A stretch of DNA of 64,000 nt from Cryptomeria japonica (GCF_030272615.1 NC_081408.1:198674841-198738840), one strand, 5' to 3'; positions 22,595 through 35,642 are shown, counted from the stretch's first letter. Translations and numbers: made by a program. The notes: a model not told the origin generated them from the sequence alone.

Positions 22595-22930
22595 AATATG
22601 TAAAACATTATCAATGTTTTTTACCCTAACATCACTAAAACACAACTTTACCTTACCTTTACCAACAATCCTTTTTGTACTGTTGTCACCAAGGAAAAAA
22701 TCTGCCCCATCATATGATTCATAGGAGAAAAACCACTCCTTGTTAGGAGTCATGTGGTAGGAGGCACTTGAATCAATAAGCCAAACATCATCAGTAATAG
22801 TGTTAGCCAAAATAAATAAAGCATCAGAATCATCATTGAAGGACTTTTCCATGAAGGAATCAACATTCTTTTTCTTAACTCTACATGCCTTCTTTACATG
22901 CCCTATTTTTCCACAATTGCATCACTTTAC
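22595..22930 (-). pseudogene. gag-pol: Copia remnant: gag zinc knuckle and protease
   Basis: Minus strand. A knuckle (CGKIGHVKKAC near 22880-22915, with a stop where its first Cys should be) is followed by protease VWLIDSSASYHMT near 22770 (DSSAS where DSGAS is usual) and LGDNSTKRIVGKGKV. This is the upstream part of the element at 19985-21558. No LTR of this element is visible and the gag N-terminus is not recognisable. Confidence 0.85.
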
Positions 22931-24006
22931 TATTTTGTAGATTGAACCAATACCAAGCTGCCAATATTTGAGAGATGATTAATTTCAAAATTTGGCACTT
23001 TTTTGGTCTTAGAGCTCGTAAGAGAGTTTTTAAGATTAATGTAGTCTAAAAAGATCGAGATTCATGTGGTAGTGAAAAGATTCCTTTAATAATATTATTG
23101 GGTTGCAGAATGTAAAATATTGATCCTAGTGCAGACACCTAAAATTGACCACCTTTAGTCAATTTACTCCTATTTCATCTAATTCCTCATCATTTATATT
23201 AATTAACTAATATCATATAATTTAATTATTATTGTTATCTATTTTCTTCTATTTTTCCTTAAGTCCTAGCCTAAAGTAAATAATTACCTTTAATCCTTTA
23301 CCCTTATCTTTATCCCTTTCAACAAAAAAATTAAATAAATAAATCTTATTTGTTTAATTTACCCCTCGCATGTCACATTCTCCATCACTTGTAATCATCT
23401 CCTAATCCTCCACTAAGAAAGTGGACACACTTATTCCTTGATTAAGTGTGGTCAAATTCTCCCCATCACATCAAACACATGGGCACATTGCACAAGCACA
23501 TGGGCTTGTCCCATCAAGTACCCTCTCCATCTTGTCAATCTTTCATCTCCCTCTCATGCCTTTAGAGGACCCATCCATCCTCCACCCTTGTCCCTCATCT
23601 ATCAATCTCAACCATCCATTGAATATTACTCTCAACCTATATATCCGATCCTTAGCCATTTTCAATTATCTCATCCATTATCATCAAAGCATCATTATGT
23701 TGCCAAAATATTGAGTGAACACACATATAATCAAACATCAAGGGAAAATTATTACAATAGGAGGTATGATATACTTTGTTCTTATAGCATTTCATGTTAA
23801 TTTGACATCTTTTACCTAATCTTTAGTGTTGTCTTATTTTGGTACTTTGAGTTCTTTTTAATGCTAAATTAGTTCCTTTTGAAATCACATTTTAATGCAC
23901 ACATTTCTCATACACCTAATGGGATGCACATAAAAAATCTAATCTCACAAATTTGGAAGTTTTTAGTGTTTTACATCTACAAGCTACGGCTGGGAAGATT
24001 TGTTCA
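22931..24006. other. Unassigned AT-rich stretch
   Basis: No supportable coding frame or element ends. Short frames near 23440-23800 are proline/serine/histidine-rich and look like chance. Confidence 0.5.
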
Positions 24007-24111
24007 TGCAAGGGTGAATTTGCTAATACAAGGGTGGATTCACTAAAACAAGGGTGGATTTTCTAGTACAGGGGCACAAATTCACCATTACAGGGGTAGA
24101 TTCGCTAGGTA
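24007..24111. repeat. Short tandem array, five units of 20-22 bp
   Basis: Units resembling CAAGGGTGGATTCACTAAAA occur at about 24007, 24028, 24048, 24068 and 24091. The middle two are closest to each other; the fourth is the most changed. Confidence 0.65.
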
Positions 24112-24633
24112 AAGTTATGAACTTTACACTTTTACAACTGATTGGATTTTCTATGTAGGGGAATAATTGTAGGTATTTGGGTACTATTGATGGGCCTTTT
24201 AACACACCTAACATGCAAGCTCTCCAAAGGAGGGCTTCTCTTGAAAAATAATAGGGGTGCAAAAAAAACTACCTTCCAAGGTCTCTTTTGTTGTGTCACA
24301 ACTATGTAGGGACAGTTCAGGATTCATGTGACTTTTTTGGTCAAGGTGGTATGCTGATAGCAGAGTGAACTTCTTATGTAGATCTCACATAAACAAAGTG
24401 CAAAAGAAAGGGTTGCAAGAGAAAATAAAGCACAACTAACTAAGCAAGCTTTACATATCATGAAACAAGTACTTCACATGACTTAATATCCTCGATGACA
24501 TACTAGATAACATCAGATGAAACTTTCAATCCACATGTAGAGTCTAATTTTGCATGCAAAATGAGCTGAATTTTGAACATGAATTTGAAAAAAAATCGTC
24601 ACAACACTATTTAATCCTCATATACCATTAGCA
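24112..24633. other. Unassigned stretch before element A
   Basis: Nothing recognised. Confidence 0.4.
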
Positions 24634-25960
24634 TGTTGGCAACAACAATGCAGGGAAACTGAGAGGGGGGGAGTAAATCAGTTTTCACCGAACTCAACCA
24701 AATTAACCTTAACTTCAAATGTGATTAAGAACAACAAGAACAAAGATAAACACCATATCAATAACAAACATAACACATGGATTTTTGATGTGGAAAACCC
24801 AGTGAAGGGAAAAACCACAGTGGGAACCTACCCACAATATGATGATACTCTGTAGTATTATGTGCAAATATTACAATGGGGAATGCACATGCATTCAGAC
24901 ACACTACCTAGAGCTCACTGCTCAAAAAAAAAAAGGGCTACAACCCTAGGAAGGCTCACTGCCTTACAAAAATTGGACAACAATCCAGATTACATGAACT
25001 GAAAGAATAACATCTCCAAATGCCTAATTACAGTTCTGGTTAAGCACACATACTTAAACTCTACTCTTTACACTTTTGCACACTCTTTCCCACTTCTTTT
25101 CTTATCTCCTATACTACTAAAGGATCAAAACAATATTCATACATGCAAATACCATCTCTCAAATGATAATTACATGTATTTATACAATTTATCAACCTTA
25201 ACCTCAAGGTCGTCTCAACACATAAGACCTAATTATAAAATTACATCACACGATACATAAATCAATATGCAGACTGATACAATGTTGACACAGACATAAC
25301 ATGGACCAAAATCAAATCCTCAAAAATGTAACACCACTGAATATCTCACCAAGATCATCCACAACATGCAACAACCATTAGGTCATCCAAAAGGTCGTAT
25401 AACATGAAGAATACCACCGAAAAAATAAAATCTTCAATAACGTGCATCAGGATCAATGTGAACCACCAAAACAAATAGAATGCAATATAGGAACATCAAC
25501 AAGCAATGTGAATTCCTCTACAACAACCGCAACAACTCAGATAATAATAATCATCATTATTTCATCACGAAGCTCAAGAACACCAACAAAAAAATGAAAG
25601 ATACGCTTGTGAAGCTCCAAATCATGAACCACCCGAACTGAGGACACATGAATGCCCCAAACACTCTCCAAAATCCACACAATATTATGAATCAATTATG
25701 AAGAAATAAAAACTATAAATCACAACTCTGTAATACAGAACCAATAGAAAAACCAGTCACCACACCAGATCACTTAACTCAATCAAATCACCTTCTAGAA
25801 CACTGAAACTCATACAAAATCAACTAGAGATAAGTATCTCAAAACCCATTAATCCGCATCAACATATCTGCAGTAAATCACCCAAACCAACTCTCTGCAA
25901 TGCCGAAACACAAGAAACATGGGAATATGTTAACATCAATGACAACAACACATTCCAACA
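24634..25960 (-). repeat. Element A 3' LTR
   Basis: 1327 bp in minus orientation, with TG at 24634 and CA at 25959-25960. In this orientation it shows the G-tract near its edge, the GTGGG-AACCTA-CCCAC hairpin (24820-24835) and the class-2 hairpins GAATGCA-CA-TGCATTC (24881-24896), GAGC-TCACT-GCTC (24911-24923), AGGG-CTACAA-CCCT (24934-24947) and AAGGC-TCACT-GCCTT (24951-24965). The start of this LTR resembles 37968-38076. The PPT expected after 25960 is not clear. Confidence 0.7.
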
Positions 25961-28424
25961 ACTCTAATATCTAACATAACATGCATACCATGATTCATGA
26001 AACAACATCAATTAAAGTAATTGTGCTATCTAGAAAGAAAGAAGATTAAAATCAATTGAAAAAGTACCAATTTCAGATGATGCAAATTATGAAACAGACA
26101 ATCCATGAAACAACTTACATTAATTTTGAAAAGATATGTATCAATGTGCATTAAAACTATGCAAGTTCAACAGTAAACAAAGACTTGAAATTTAAAAAAT
26201 ACAAAGAAATGTTCTAACTAATGGCCTCTAATCTTCAATTTTTGGACCCTTGTCATGACTTAGTTCATTACATTTATAAGTCTTCTAGCCTGTAAACCCG
26301 AAATAACTTATGCTTGAAACCTAGTTACAAAATGGGAGGAGTTGCAACTTGACTAGCAAGTAACTATCCCTTCGCCTAAGCTAACTCTTGTGTAAAAAAC
26401 TTGATAATTGGAACTTGATGAAGGTAAAATTTTCTGGAGGCATGCATGTTAAACACGTTGTCCTTTAAATACATTATCAAAACTGCTGATCACGCAACAA
26501 ATACTCTCCCTTACCTACAACAATTGGAGGTACACTTGATGTAGTCTATTTACTCACTGCTTTTTCTTCTTGTAGATTAGATAGTTTTCTATGTAGCACT
26601 TAGCTGAAGCTTGTGGTGGATCGGCTACATGCTCAATTCAAAACTTGGAGACTCAAAAATTTTCTCTTAGTTCATCCATTTTGTTGACCAAGTTGTCTAC
26701 TACCTGTATCACCTGGTAAGATTGTAGAACAAGATACATATATCTTTTTATTACATTAACATCAAACTCAATAGTTGAAGAGAAGTTTTCTAACACGTAT
26801 GCTTCCCATTGCTTGAACACTTCTTCTGTAATCAATGAACTTGAGTGGAGAACTGTGGAACCACACTTGCCTCACACTTTGATTACAAATTCTTTGTATC
26901 CTTCGAATAGCTCCAAGAAAGATGGGTTTTCCTTCAATACTCTTTCTCTATACTCATCAAGGACGTCCCTTTTGAAATCAACCATATCAATGCACCCTTG
27001 TAGGATACTAAAGTTCTCACCACCCAACAAATCTTCTCTCTTAATCAAATCTTCACTCAAATCTTTGATTTGCTTTAAAAATTTGATTTATTTGGTGAAC
27101 TAATTGGATTGGGCTTCCCATTGGGTTGAAAGAAGTATTACCCCCTTTTCCAAAATATGAGAATCTTCATATATATCCATGGTATGCTGTAAGAACATTT
27201 TTAGCTTCGATAAATAATCTTCGGTCCAAATATCAACAATGGTTGCCTTCTTTTTCATTGCATACACAAATTTGACTTTTTGTTAAGGAAGTGCGAAGGA
27301 AGAAGGTTGTGAATCTTTTGGCCTCGAGTCAAGTGGGTGTGACATATCCATAAGAAATTGTTTTTATTGTTGTAATAGGGCCTTAGCCTCTTGTTTTGAA
27401 TTATATTCTTTTTCAATCCTTGTCTTTATGGTGGCAGCAACAACATCCAAAGCAGACATTTCTCCCCATTTTGTTTGCCTTCCTAGATTTACCTAGGAGG
27501 TTTGATAGCTAGCGGAGACATGCTCCCCACCTTCCTTAGTGGGTAGTGGAGTTCTTATGGTAGCCACAAGCTCTCTAGATTCACTTGTTGTTAGATGATG
27601 AATATTTTTTTCTTTCTCTGCCATTCTTGGTGATTCCATGATCACATATTGTAGAGTTATGCTTGGCAAAAAACCTTTTCCTTCTTCTCAAAGTTAAAGC
27701 TAAGCCATTGTGGCAATACTTGAATCTTTTATCACCATGTGAAGTGACTTGAGCTACTATTACATGATTTGTTGGTTGTTGGTCTTGCTCCTTTTCTTCT
27801 TCTTCCTATTCTTCATCTGCAATATGGTGTTAATCTTTCTACTATTATTTAGACTCTTCGTATTGTGGTGGTGGTTAGGGAGGTTGTTGAGTAGAATTCT
27901 CTTGTTGCAACTCTTCAAGGTCTTGTTGTTGTTGTTTAGTAAGTTCCTCTAATTTTTCACCTCTCTTATTCAAAATCTTCCTTGCTTGCCTCCTCTTGTC
28001 ATTCCCTCTATCTCTCTTCCACTTGTTTAATAATTTTCTCTTGATCTTGTGGAGTGAGCACCAACCGATCATTCTGGTCATCAAATTCCATTTCTTTCTC
28101 CCCTGATTGACCCAATTGTGTTAGAGTAGCTTCAATGGTTTGACACTTATATTCATCAGCAGGTGGCTGCACTATTTTCTCTTCCTATGAGAGAATAGGC
28201 AATTGCACAAGTACAAGTTCCTCCAAACATTGTTTTTGAGTAGCTTGCTTCTGTCTTTGGACTTCTTTCCTTCTACTAGTTACAATTCTTATAGGCTTAT
28301 CATCAAAGGCATAATCTATATCAATATTATGAATAATAACGTACTCATGAATTGGCTTAGCTATAGTTGTAGGGGTTGGAGAAGGGGATTTAACTTATCC
28401 TAGATTTGGGTGCTATGAAGTAAT
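25961..28424 (-). pseudogene. Element A interior: C-terminal part of an ORF2-like protein
   Basis: Read on the minus strand from 28424 there is protein-like, charged sequence with stops and shifts, for example DDKPIRIVTSRRKEVQRQ, VLTPQDQEKIIKQVEER, then a helical part near 27060-26653 (EYRERVLKENPSFLELFEGY; VIQVVDNLVNKMDELRENF). The hydrophilic, coiled character matches the C-terminal half of ORF2 in elements I, C and IV, but I cannot align it residue by residue. About 25961-26640 is non-coding. The upstream part of the element is missing or displaced because element B begins at 28425. Confidence 0.5.
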
Positions 28425-28765
28425 TGTTGGAATCAAGGAACACTGAGAGGCGGGGGGGGGGGGGGGGGTGAATCAATGTTTTGCAATCTTTAACATTATT
28501 AATCTAATTCTTCAACCATCTAATGCAAATCAAAAAAAGAAAGATGCAAACACATTAAAACAAGTATCCACAACACCAAAGACCAGTTAAGGGAAAAATT
28601 ACAGTGGGATTGAGACCCACAATATTAATATACTCTGTCAAAAGTATAAAAATATTACATAAGGGGAATGCACATGCATTCAGGCACACTACTCAAATTA
28701 TAATAAGGGCCACAACCCTGGAAGGCTCACTAACTTACTAAGTGATTAAAAAATATAAATGGAAT
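28425..28765 (-). repeat. Element B 3' LTR, first part
   Basis: Begins TGTTGGAATC with a run of 17 G at 28452-28468. It has the GTGGG-ATTGAGA-CCCAC hairpin (28604-28620) and GAATGCA-CA-TGCATTC (28666-28681). It is split by element C and continues at 36665. Together the parts are about 1.1 kb. Confidence 0.8.
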
Positions 28766-29703
28766 TGTTGGAATCCAATTAAACTAAGAGGGGGGGCTGA
28801 ATTAGTGTTATATTGGAATGATCAATTTTAACCTTATTAAAACAGGCATACACCAACCGGTATACCGGTACATACATAATTGAAAGAAGTAAAGCAACCA
28901 ATAGGCCAATCACATAAATGAGAACCATAACACATAAAATTATACGTGGAAAACCTCAAAGAAAAAAAACCACAGTGGGATTTGTGACCCACAATATCAA
29001 TCCATTGGCCATATAAATAGATATTACAAGATATGAGGGGCCTGCACTTGCAGGAAGGCTTACAGCCTAGAGTACACTTCTAAATCACAAAAGGAGCCTC
29101 ACTGACTACATAAAAATCTAGACTACAATTTGGATAAGTGTGAATTGCTAAAACAACATCTTTTATGCCAGAATACAGTTTTGGTTTATGCTCTGCCTCT
29201 TTCGATATGTAACCCTAAACCCTTTACCAGAATAACCCTTGCATGAATTTCCTCACATACATAATCTCTCTGATATATTTTGCATCATATTACATTCGCA
29301 TACCCATAATCTCCTATTTCACATCTATATCAAAATGATCTATCAAACTGACCTATATACTTTATACAATTTATCTTGCCTTATGTTGGCTTACAACGAT
29401 ATATACAATATCAAATTACATGTTAGCCAAATAACATAAATGCATAAATATTAAAACCAATTGTCGATGCTAGATCCAAGAGATGTCAGCCTTCAATACC
29501 GATAACCTTTTACTAAACCATGTCAGCCTGCATTGCTGGTTACCAAAGAAGTCCTTCTATACTGCTGGTGCTGGTGCCAGAGCAGTGTCTATGAAGTGTC
29601 TGCCGATACACAATTGAACCAAAACATGAAGCCGAAACACAATACCATGTTGCCATCAATGAAAACATAGTGAAACCAACTGATTCAGTGTTAATTGCCA
29701 ACA
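28766..29703 (-). repeat. Element C 3' LTR
   Basis: Has the GTGGG/CCCAC hairpin (28975-28992), CCTGCA-CT-TGCAGG (29041-29054) and AGGCT-TAC-AGCCT (29056-29068). Confidence 0.92.
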
Positions 29704-30192
29704 ATCTCCCCCTTTGACATTGATGGCAATACTCATGTGAAAAATGGTCAAGGTTTCATTTGCCGGTTTCATCCCGCTTGCTCCCCCTTAGCTGAATATT
29801 CATTAATGCAAAATACTCCGCATATCCATATCTATAACTCCTATATCTCCATAACTCCCTCTAATGTATACAACTCCTATTTTTCACATCTATATCACTC
29901 CCCCTTTGACATCAATGCCATAAAAAATTCTAAAAAGAATGTCAAAGATTCAAAAAACTGTACAATGAATATCCCAAAAATATCTTACGGGAGCTTAACA
30001 AGTTTCAATTTTTTTCAAATAAGCCTTCTCTAGTAGCTCAAGATAAGTATCCCAACCTATATTTAATATGCCGAAAATAGATACAAGTCCACGTAATATA
30101 TGTGCAAATGACTCTTTCTCATTTACCTCTATCGATGTGTGCTTTGCCACCATATCCATACACTCTTTCATATGTACACTTAGTGAATCCAA
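29704..30192 (-). other. Element C PPT and 3' untranslated region
   Basis: The tract CTCCCCCTTTGAC next to the LTR, another CTCCCCCTTTGAC near 29898 and CTCCCCCTTA near 29780 mirror the double purine tracts of the copia element and element I. Confidence 0.8.
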
Positions 30193-33100
30193 CTAGGGAC
30201 TCACCAAGCCTCTCAGACTTCTAGCTCTTCTTATAATTTTGTCTCTTTCCTTAAGAACCAAAAATTGGTTTTCCAAAATCAAAATTTGACCATCAATGGA
30301 TGTAGTCAATAAAATCAATCCGTCAAAGGAATTAGCTATATTTGCAATTTTCTCCTGAAGTTCTTTTATCTTCTTATCCACATTAGCTGTAAGTATAACA
30401 GTGTTAGAACATACTGTTCACTTTTATTTTCCCCGATGTAAGTTCTTGGCGGGCCCAGTTGTGATTGTTGTTTTTCTCTTTAGCTAGCAGGGATGAGCGT
30501 GCATGACACTTGGTGGCCCGGCATTGCTCCCTCGGTTCTTCTTTGGTGCCTCATTTTTGAAGCAGCGCGGGGGTGACAAATGGCAATGCTCATTTAATTT
30601 TCTTCTGGGCGGGCCCACTCGTTTGCGTGGTTTGCAAGTGGTTTCCTCACAGTGGTCCCCTTTTCCGCAGTCCTTTCCCTTCTGATAGAATCAATTCAGT
30701 TATGGGTAACATCCATGCCATTAAAGGAGTTTGTTTTGCTGGGTGCGGCCTCTATTGTGACACGCCATGTTTTTCTATTCCAAGGAGGTTGTGCCAGTTT
30801 TGGATTTTCAGGGGAGTTGTTTTTAGAAGCAGCGGTGTATTTAAGGGGGGATTTTTTCTGTCGCAAGGGAGGATTTTTTTTTAGAAGAAGAAGAACGGTC
30901 TAATTTGCTAAGTAGGAGTTTCTTTCATTTCCAGCCTTAAAAAAACTATTTGTGATTTGCTATAAGAAGATTATTCAGATTGTCCCTGTGGCCTTTATGA
31001 TGTCTTTCTTGGCTTACTGTTTATAGTATTTTCCGTGCTATTGTTGTTGAAAATTCCGACAAACTTTGGGAATATTTTGTCTAAGACTTCACTGATTAAA
31101 CTATGTTTTTCTATACTTGTTATCTAGTGAATGCGTGATGAATGTGTCCCTTATGTTTTCAGGCAAATTTGGTTGTTGTTTGATTATGTCTTTGGCTCAG
31201 ATGCTTACAGAGGTTGCAAGTGTTCTTTGATTTCTGTTGGTTCATTTCATATTAATGATATGGTGCATCGCCTAAGTATTTAGTATCTCATTTTCTTAAA
31301 AAGTATTTGTTTCCTCTCCCTTTCCTCAAAACTCAAGGAAGAGCCGGCTTCTCAACTCCGGAGGTCATTCAGTGTTTCTTTGCGTGAGTCGGTCCCCCAA
31401 CACTGAATTTCCCATAAGGCTGTTCGTCCCCGAAGAAAAATTTAGAGTCAACACATACTCTATAAATATTTGTACATTGCTTCAAAGAAATTTTTATTAG
31501 TATCAGCTTCTCATCAATTTTCTTCTTCTCAGATTCAATCACTTGATCAAATGTAGCTCTCTTAGCCTGAGTAAACCTCTCCAATGCTTGCCGAATTGAA
31601 ATCTGCTGTAAGGATTGAAAATCCTTGGAAATATGCTCATTAATTGTCTTAAGCTTTCCGGATGGTCTCGCTTCATTGTCAATCTTGCACTCCGGGACTA
31701 GTCTGTGTAAAATAGTGTTTGATTGATCAATAATCCTTTTATCTGTAGATCCCTCCATCAGTTTTTGTGCTACCATCATCATGAGTTTAGTAGGACTCAT
31801 CTAGATTATGTTTTTATTTTTGACTTGTGAGGTGTTAATTGACAATAATGATGGACCAGCTACCGGTTCCCTGCTGGATTCCCCTATCTTTTCTTTTGAT
31901 GATTTATCCTTTATAACCTCCTCACTTGCATCGATGGCTTCACCACTTGGTGTAATCTATGTAACTGTTGGTTCCTCTGTAGGAACTGTGACCTCAACCT
32001 ATACATTTGTATCCGGAGGATTGTTATCCTCAATATTAGTATCCTGTACAACATTAACTTGTTCACTATCTATGTTAATCGGTATTCTAATATTTGTCTG
32101 TACATTTGTATCAATTGGGGGCTTGATTTCCACTATCTTAATGTTTTTAAAAACTGAGGGTGAAGTACCCATAATGTCTGTCTTGGATTTTGATGAAGTA
32201 AAGAATCCTCTGTTCTCTCCAAGGAACTTAACCCATGCTATTTAAGTTTCTTTTATTATTTCATTTACCCTTCCTAGCATCAAACTGGTTATTCTATGTT
32301 TGCTATTAAAAAATTTTCTATTTGCCACCTCAATTGTCTTTTCTATTTCATTTGGAGCAATAGTAACACAAATAGATAATAGCTCTTGAATTTTAATATT
32401 CTTATCTTCTTGCATAGTAGACAACCTCCTAGCATCTAACATATTACACAACTCAGCTGCTATTTAATTTTCTATTTCTATTAAGGCTTTCTTATAAATA
32501 TCCAAGTATAATAAGACTACTTCCTCTACCTCTCTTTGTTCATCCTCTTCTAAATGATTATAGTAAAACTGTACATGAACTTTAACATGCCATCCTTAGT
32601 GATTTCATCTACTAATTCTTCACAAGTTTTAGGTGGATTGATATTCACATTACTAGATTGAATAGCTGTATCAGTGTCATTCTTCTTCTTCCTCTTTGCA
32701 GTACCAAATGCAGCTGAAGTGGTTACCTTTGGTGCTTGTGCGCTTTTTTAGCTTCAATCTTTGTTTCCTTTGTTTTCTTTCTTACAAACCTCTTGAATGC
32801 CAACAGTGTGTCATCCTCAGATTCAGACTCTGTTGTAACAGGCTCAATGAGTACTTCTGGATTCTTCCTCTTCCTGCCTTTCTCCGGGACAACATCAATT
32901 AATGCTTTGATATTAGTGAAACCTTCTCAACAAATTTGCTTGCCTTTCCTTCTTGCTTCTCTCTCTTCTTATAGTTGAACACTATTTCAACCTCATGTAT
33001 TTTTTGTTGTGCAGTACCACAGGGCTTCTCTACCTCATCAATAGGTGCATCAATCAACATTTTTTGCATAGGCATCAAGAATATGTGCATGTACCTCATA

Positions 33101-34148
33101 GCCCATTTCTTCAATCCAAATCTGTCAGGGCTTAACTGCTTCCATAAGTGTTTCATCCTTCTTCACCATGAAGCATATGTCAGTTGAATATTTTTTTTAC
33201 AATATGCTCAAGTACCCTTACCCTAGACCTCATAGATTTCTGAAATGCCTTGAAATATCCCCAAACTTTATCATCTCTCTGACTTCCTAAAGAAGCAATT
33301 GACTGTTTCAATTGTCTCCCTATCAGGATGTCAAATGCCCATTGCCTTTTACCAAAACTGGGTGTATCTTTCATGAAATATAACATTAAGCAAACTATCA
33401 AGTTTCCATACCAGAAGGTACCCTTCTTTTCTCCCTTAATCTTCCCTAGGTTTATCAACAACTCATCTAACATCCTACCACATAGATCCAATTTCACATC
33501 CTTTCTCATCATTTTGTATGCAGCTAAAATGTAGGAACTAGAAACAAAATTTAGTTGGTTTGAATGAGTTACCTTATACCCAATGATCATGCTACCAAAT
33601 CTGATGTCTGTGCTGGCAATAGTGCTCACTCTCATAGATCTTCTGTCAGATGTCACACCGGTGATTTTGTTCATGAAATCATTCGAAACCTTCTTGTCTG
33701 GATGTTGTCCAACCGATGGTAAATTAGTGATTGCCCGGATGACTTCCTTGGTGATTTTGTAAGGTCTGTCTAACCATATAAATTCCCCATGTACTATGCT
33801 TAAAACATATCTGATTATCTCATGTTCAAATTCCAGAATGTCCAGAATGTCGGTAAACCCTAAGTCTTCAATGTGTTTGTATGCTGGTTTGATCTTTCCA
33901 GATTCTCCCATCAACTCACTCATATTCATACCCTTAATTTCTGATATTCCCAAGTTCTCAATGTGACAGTGAATATATGCCCTAACATCTTCAATATAGA
34001 TAACTCCCTCCAGAACACAGGAAAATTCTCCAACCGAATCTTCTAGGGTAGCCACATGTGTATACCGCTTGAAAATTGGCCCGGGGCAATCCTTAACCTC
34101 TACTAAAATTGGGTTTGCAAAAAAAAAAGGAATAGATGATGATCCCAC
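30193..34148 (-). pseudogene. Element C ORF2: long protein of unknown function
   Basis: The ATG at 34148 opens an uninterrupted 322-codon frame (to 33180), the best preserved ORF2 N-terminus in the window. It shows YIHCHIENLG, VHGEFIWLDRPYKITKE, AITNLPSVG, MIIGYKVTHS and FWYGNLIVCLMLYF. After 33180 the protein continues with shifts and stops: EVEIVFNYKKREKQEGK near 32970, RITSLMLGRVNEIIKE near 32260, then a helical region at 31800-31369 and, beyond the 1-kb insert, KIKELQEKIANIANSFDG at 30381-30193. The length before decay was probably above 1,000 residues. The function is unknown. It takes the place where pol would be, yet has no polymerase or integrase motif. Confidence 0.65.
30402..31402. 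mobile_element. Insertion of about 1 kb in element C ORF2, possible solo LTR
   Basis: The ORF2 frame ends in GKFSV on one side and resumes at NTVILTANVD on the other. The block between is richer in G and C, non-coding, and can be bounded by TG (30402) and CA (31402). No matching target duplication is evident, so the edges are approximate and the solo-LTR idea is tentative. Confidence 0.4.
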
Positions 34149-34546
34149 TTCTATGTTTAAAGATAAATACCTTTTGATCGCTCTCGGTGAAAACCTCTAA
34201 CAAATTCTTCCAAATGCCGGTGAAATCGCTCAAGAAGAAATCTGATTGCTCTGAAATACCTTTGATCGCTCTTAGTTGCTCTTAATCTCTTTGAAATCGC
34301 TCTGAATGCAAGGTAATCAATAAAGAAGTGAATGCAACCTTTTAACCTTCGAGAAAAACCCTAATCTTCCATTGACATAAATGACTGCCGGTGAAAGATA
34401 CCAAATCTTGCATAGAACATTTCCATGCCAAATAATCATCTCCAATATCTGGAACATCTTCCAGAATCTCTTCTCGGGGCACATCCAACATCTTCATGAA
34501 TTTTTCCTACCCTTAAGGCATCTACCTCATTTACCAGATGAGCTAC

Positions 34547-35642
34547 CTACCGGTGCAGGAGCAACCTCTTCTGTTGGATAAGTAATAGGGACATTTCCAT
34601 CTGATAATTGTTCTTCAGTCTTCCTAACCCATCTCTAAGTATGATCTTGCCAGATTTCACTAACCTTCTCTTTTCCTTTCTCATTTGATCCTCCATTACC
34701 AACCGGTGGATTTCTGCTTCTACAAAATTTAGCAATATGTCCAACCTCATTACATGCATAACATGTAACATTGTTCCTTTGAATTGATTTGCTAAAACCG
34801 ATGAAATTGCTTGACCTTCACTAATTAGCCATATGTCCAAACTTTCCACATGCATAACATTTAACATTCATTAGTACAATATTTTTTCTTATTACCATAC
34901 TTATTGCATTTAGAACATTTATCGGGAGCAGAATCAGGGTTCTGATTTTCTCTATTTCTACATTGTCTAGCCATGTGACCAAATCTATTGCAAAAAAAAC
35001 ATGTACCATTAAATTTATAAGCATTAAAATGCCTTACCAGTGTCTTGTGTTTTTGATCTTCATTAGCAGTACCGAAACTCTATCCTCTCTCAAATCCAAG
35101 TCCACTGGAATCTCCAATCTGCCTTTGTCTCTTCAATAAATCATCTAATTGTGCTGAGCTAATCTTGATTTTTTCTTTATACTCACTTGTAGTAGTTAGA
35201 TCTTCTCTTAGAATTATCATTTGTCTCTCAAGCTCTTGTTCATTACTATGGGATTGTACTAAATCAGTTCTCAACATATCATTCTCATGAACCAACCTAC
35301 CACATTCTTCAAATTTGTTCTTCAGGGATATAGCAAGATTTTCTTCCTTTTTATTTGGTCCTTAATCTTCTTCGACATTCTCATAGTTGTAACTTGCATT
35401 TCATTTTTCATAACCATGTTCTCCTGACTCAATTTCTGACATTGTTCCTTAAGTGCATCTTTCTCTTCATCATCCTAATTTTGCAAAAGTTCCTTCCTTC
35501 TAGCCTGAATAGATGATAACCTCTCTTGAAGGACAAGAACGAATTCCTTAGCATAATTCAATTCATCTTGTAGCTTTAAGTTCTTCAATCTTTCATTATC
35601 ATAATCTTCAAGTGCCATCTCAAGTTGCTTCTCCAAAGCCAT
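34547..35642 (-). pseudogene. Element C ORF1: coiled coil plus zinc knuckles
   Basis: ATG at 35642 (MALEKQLEMALEDYDNE) gives a charged helical protein with a stop near 35475 and a frameshift near 35360, then ENDMLRTDLVQSHSNEQEL and the shared GDSSGLGF motif near 35100. Knuckles follow: CFFCNRFGHMARQC intact, a second lacking its C-terminal residues, CYACGKFGHMAN cut by a stop, and CYACNEVGHIAKFC intact near 34740. It corresponds to ORF1 of elements I and V in domain order and spacing. Its likely role is particle formation and RNA binding, by analogy with gag. Confidence 0.7.

Noticed and set aside
23438-23800. Two overlapping frames of 88 and 120 codons
   Set aside because: Proline/serine/histidine-rich composition from CCAT-rich DNA; no start context or known motif.
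31808-32245. 145-codon plus-strand hydrophobic frame
   Set aside because: Antisense of element C ORF2; no homology or start context to support it.
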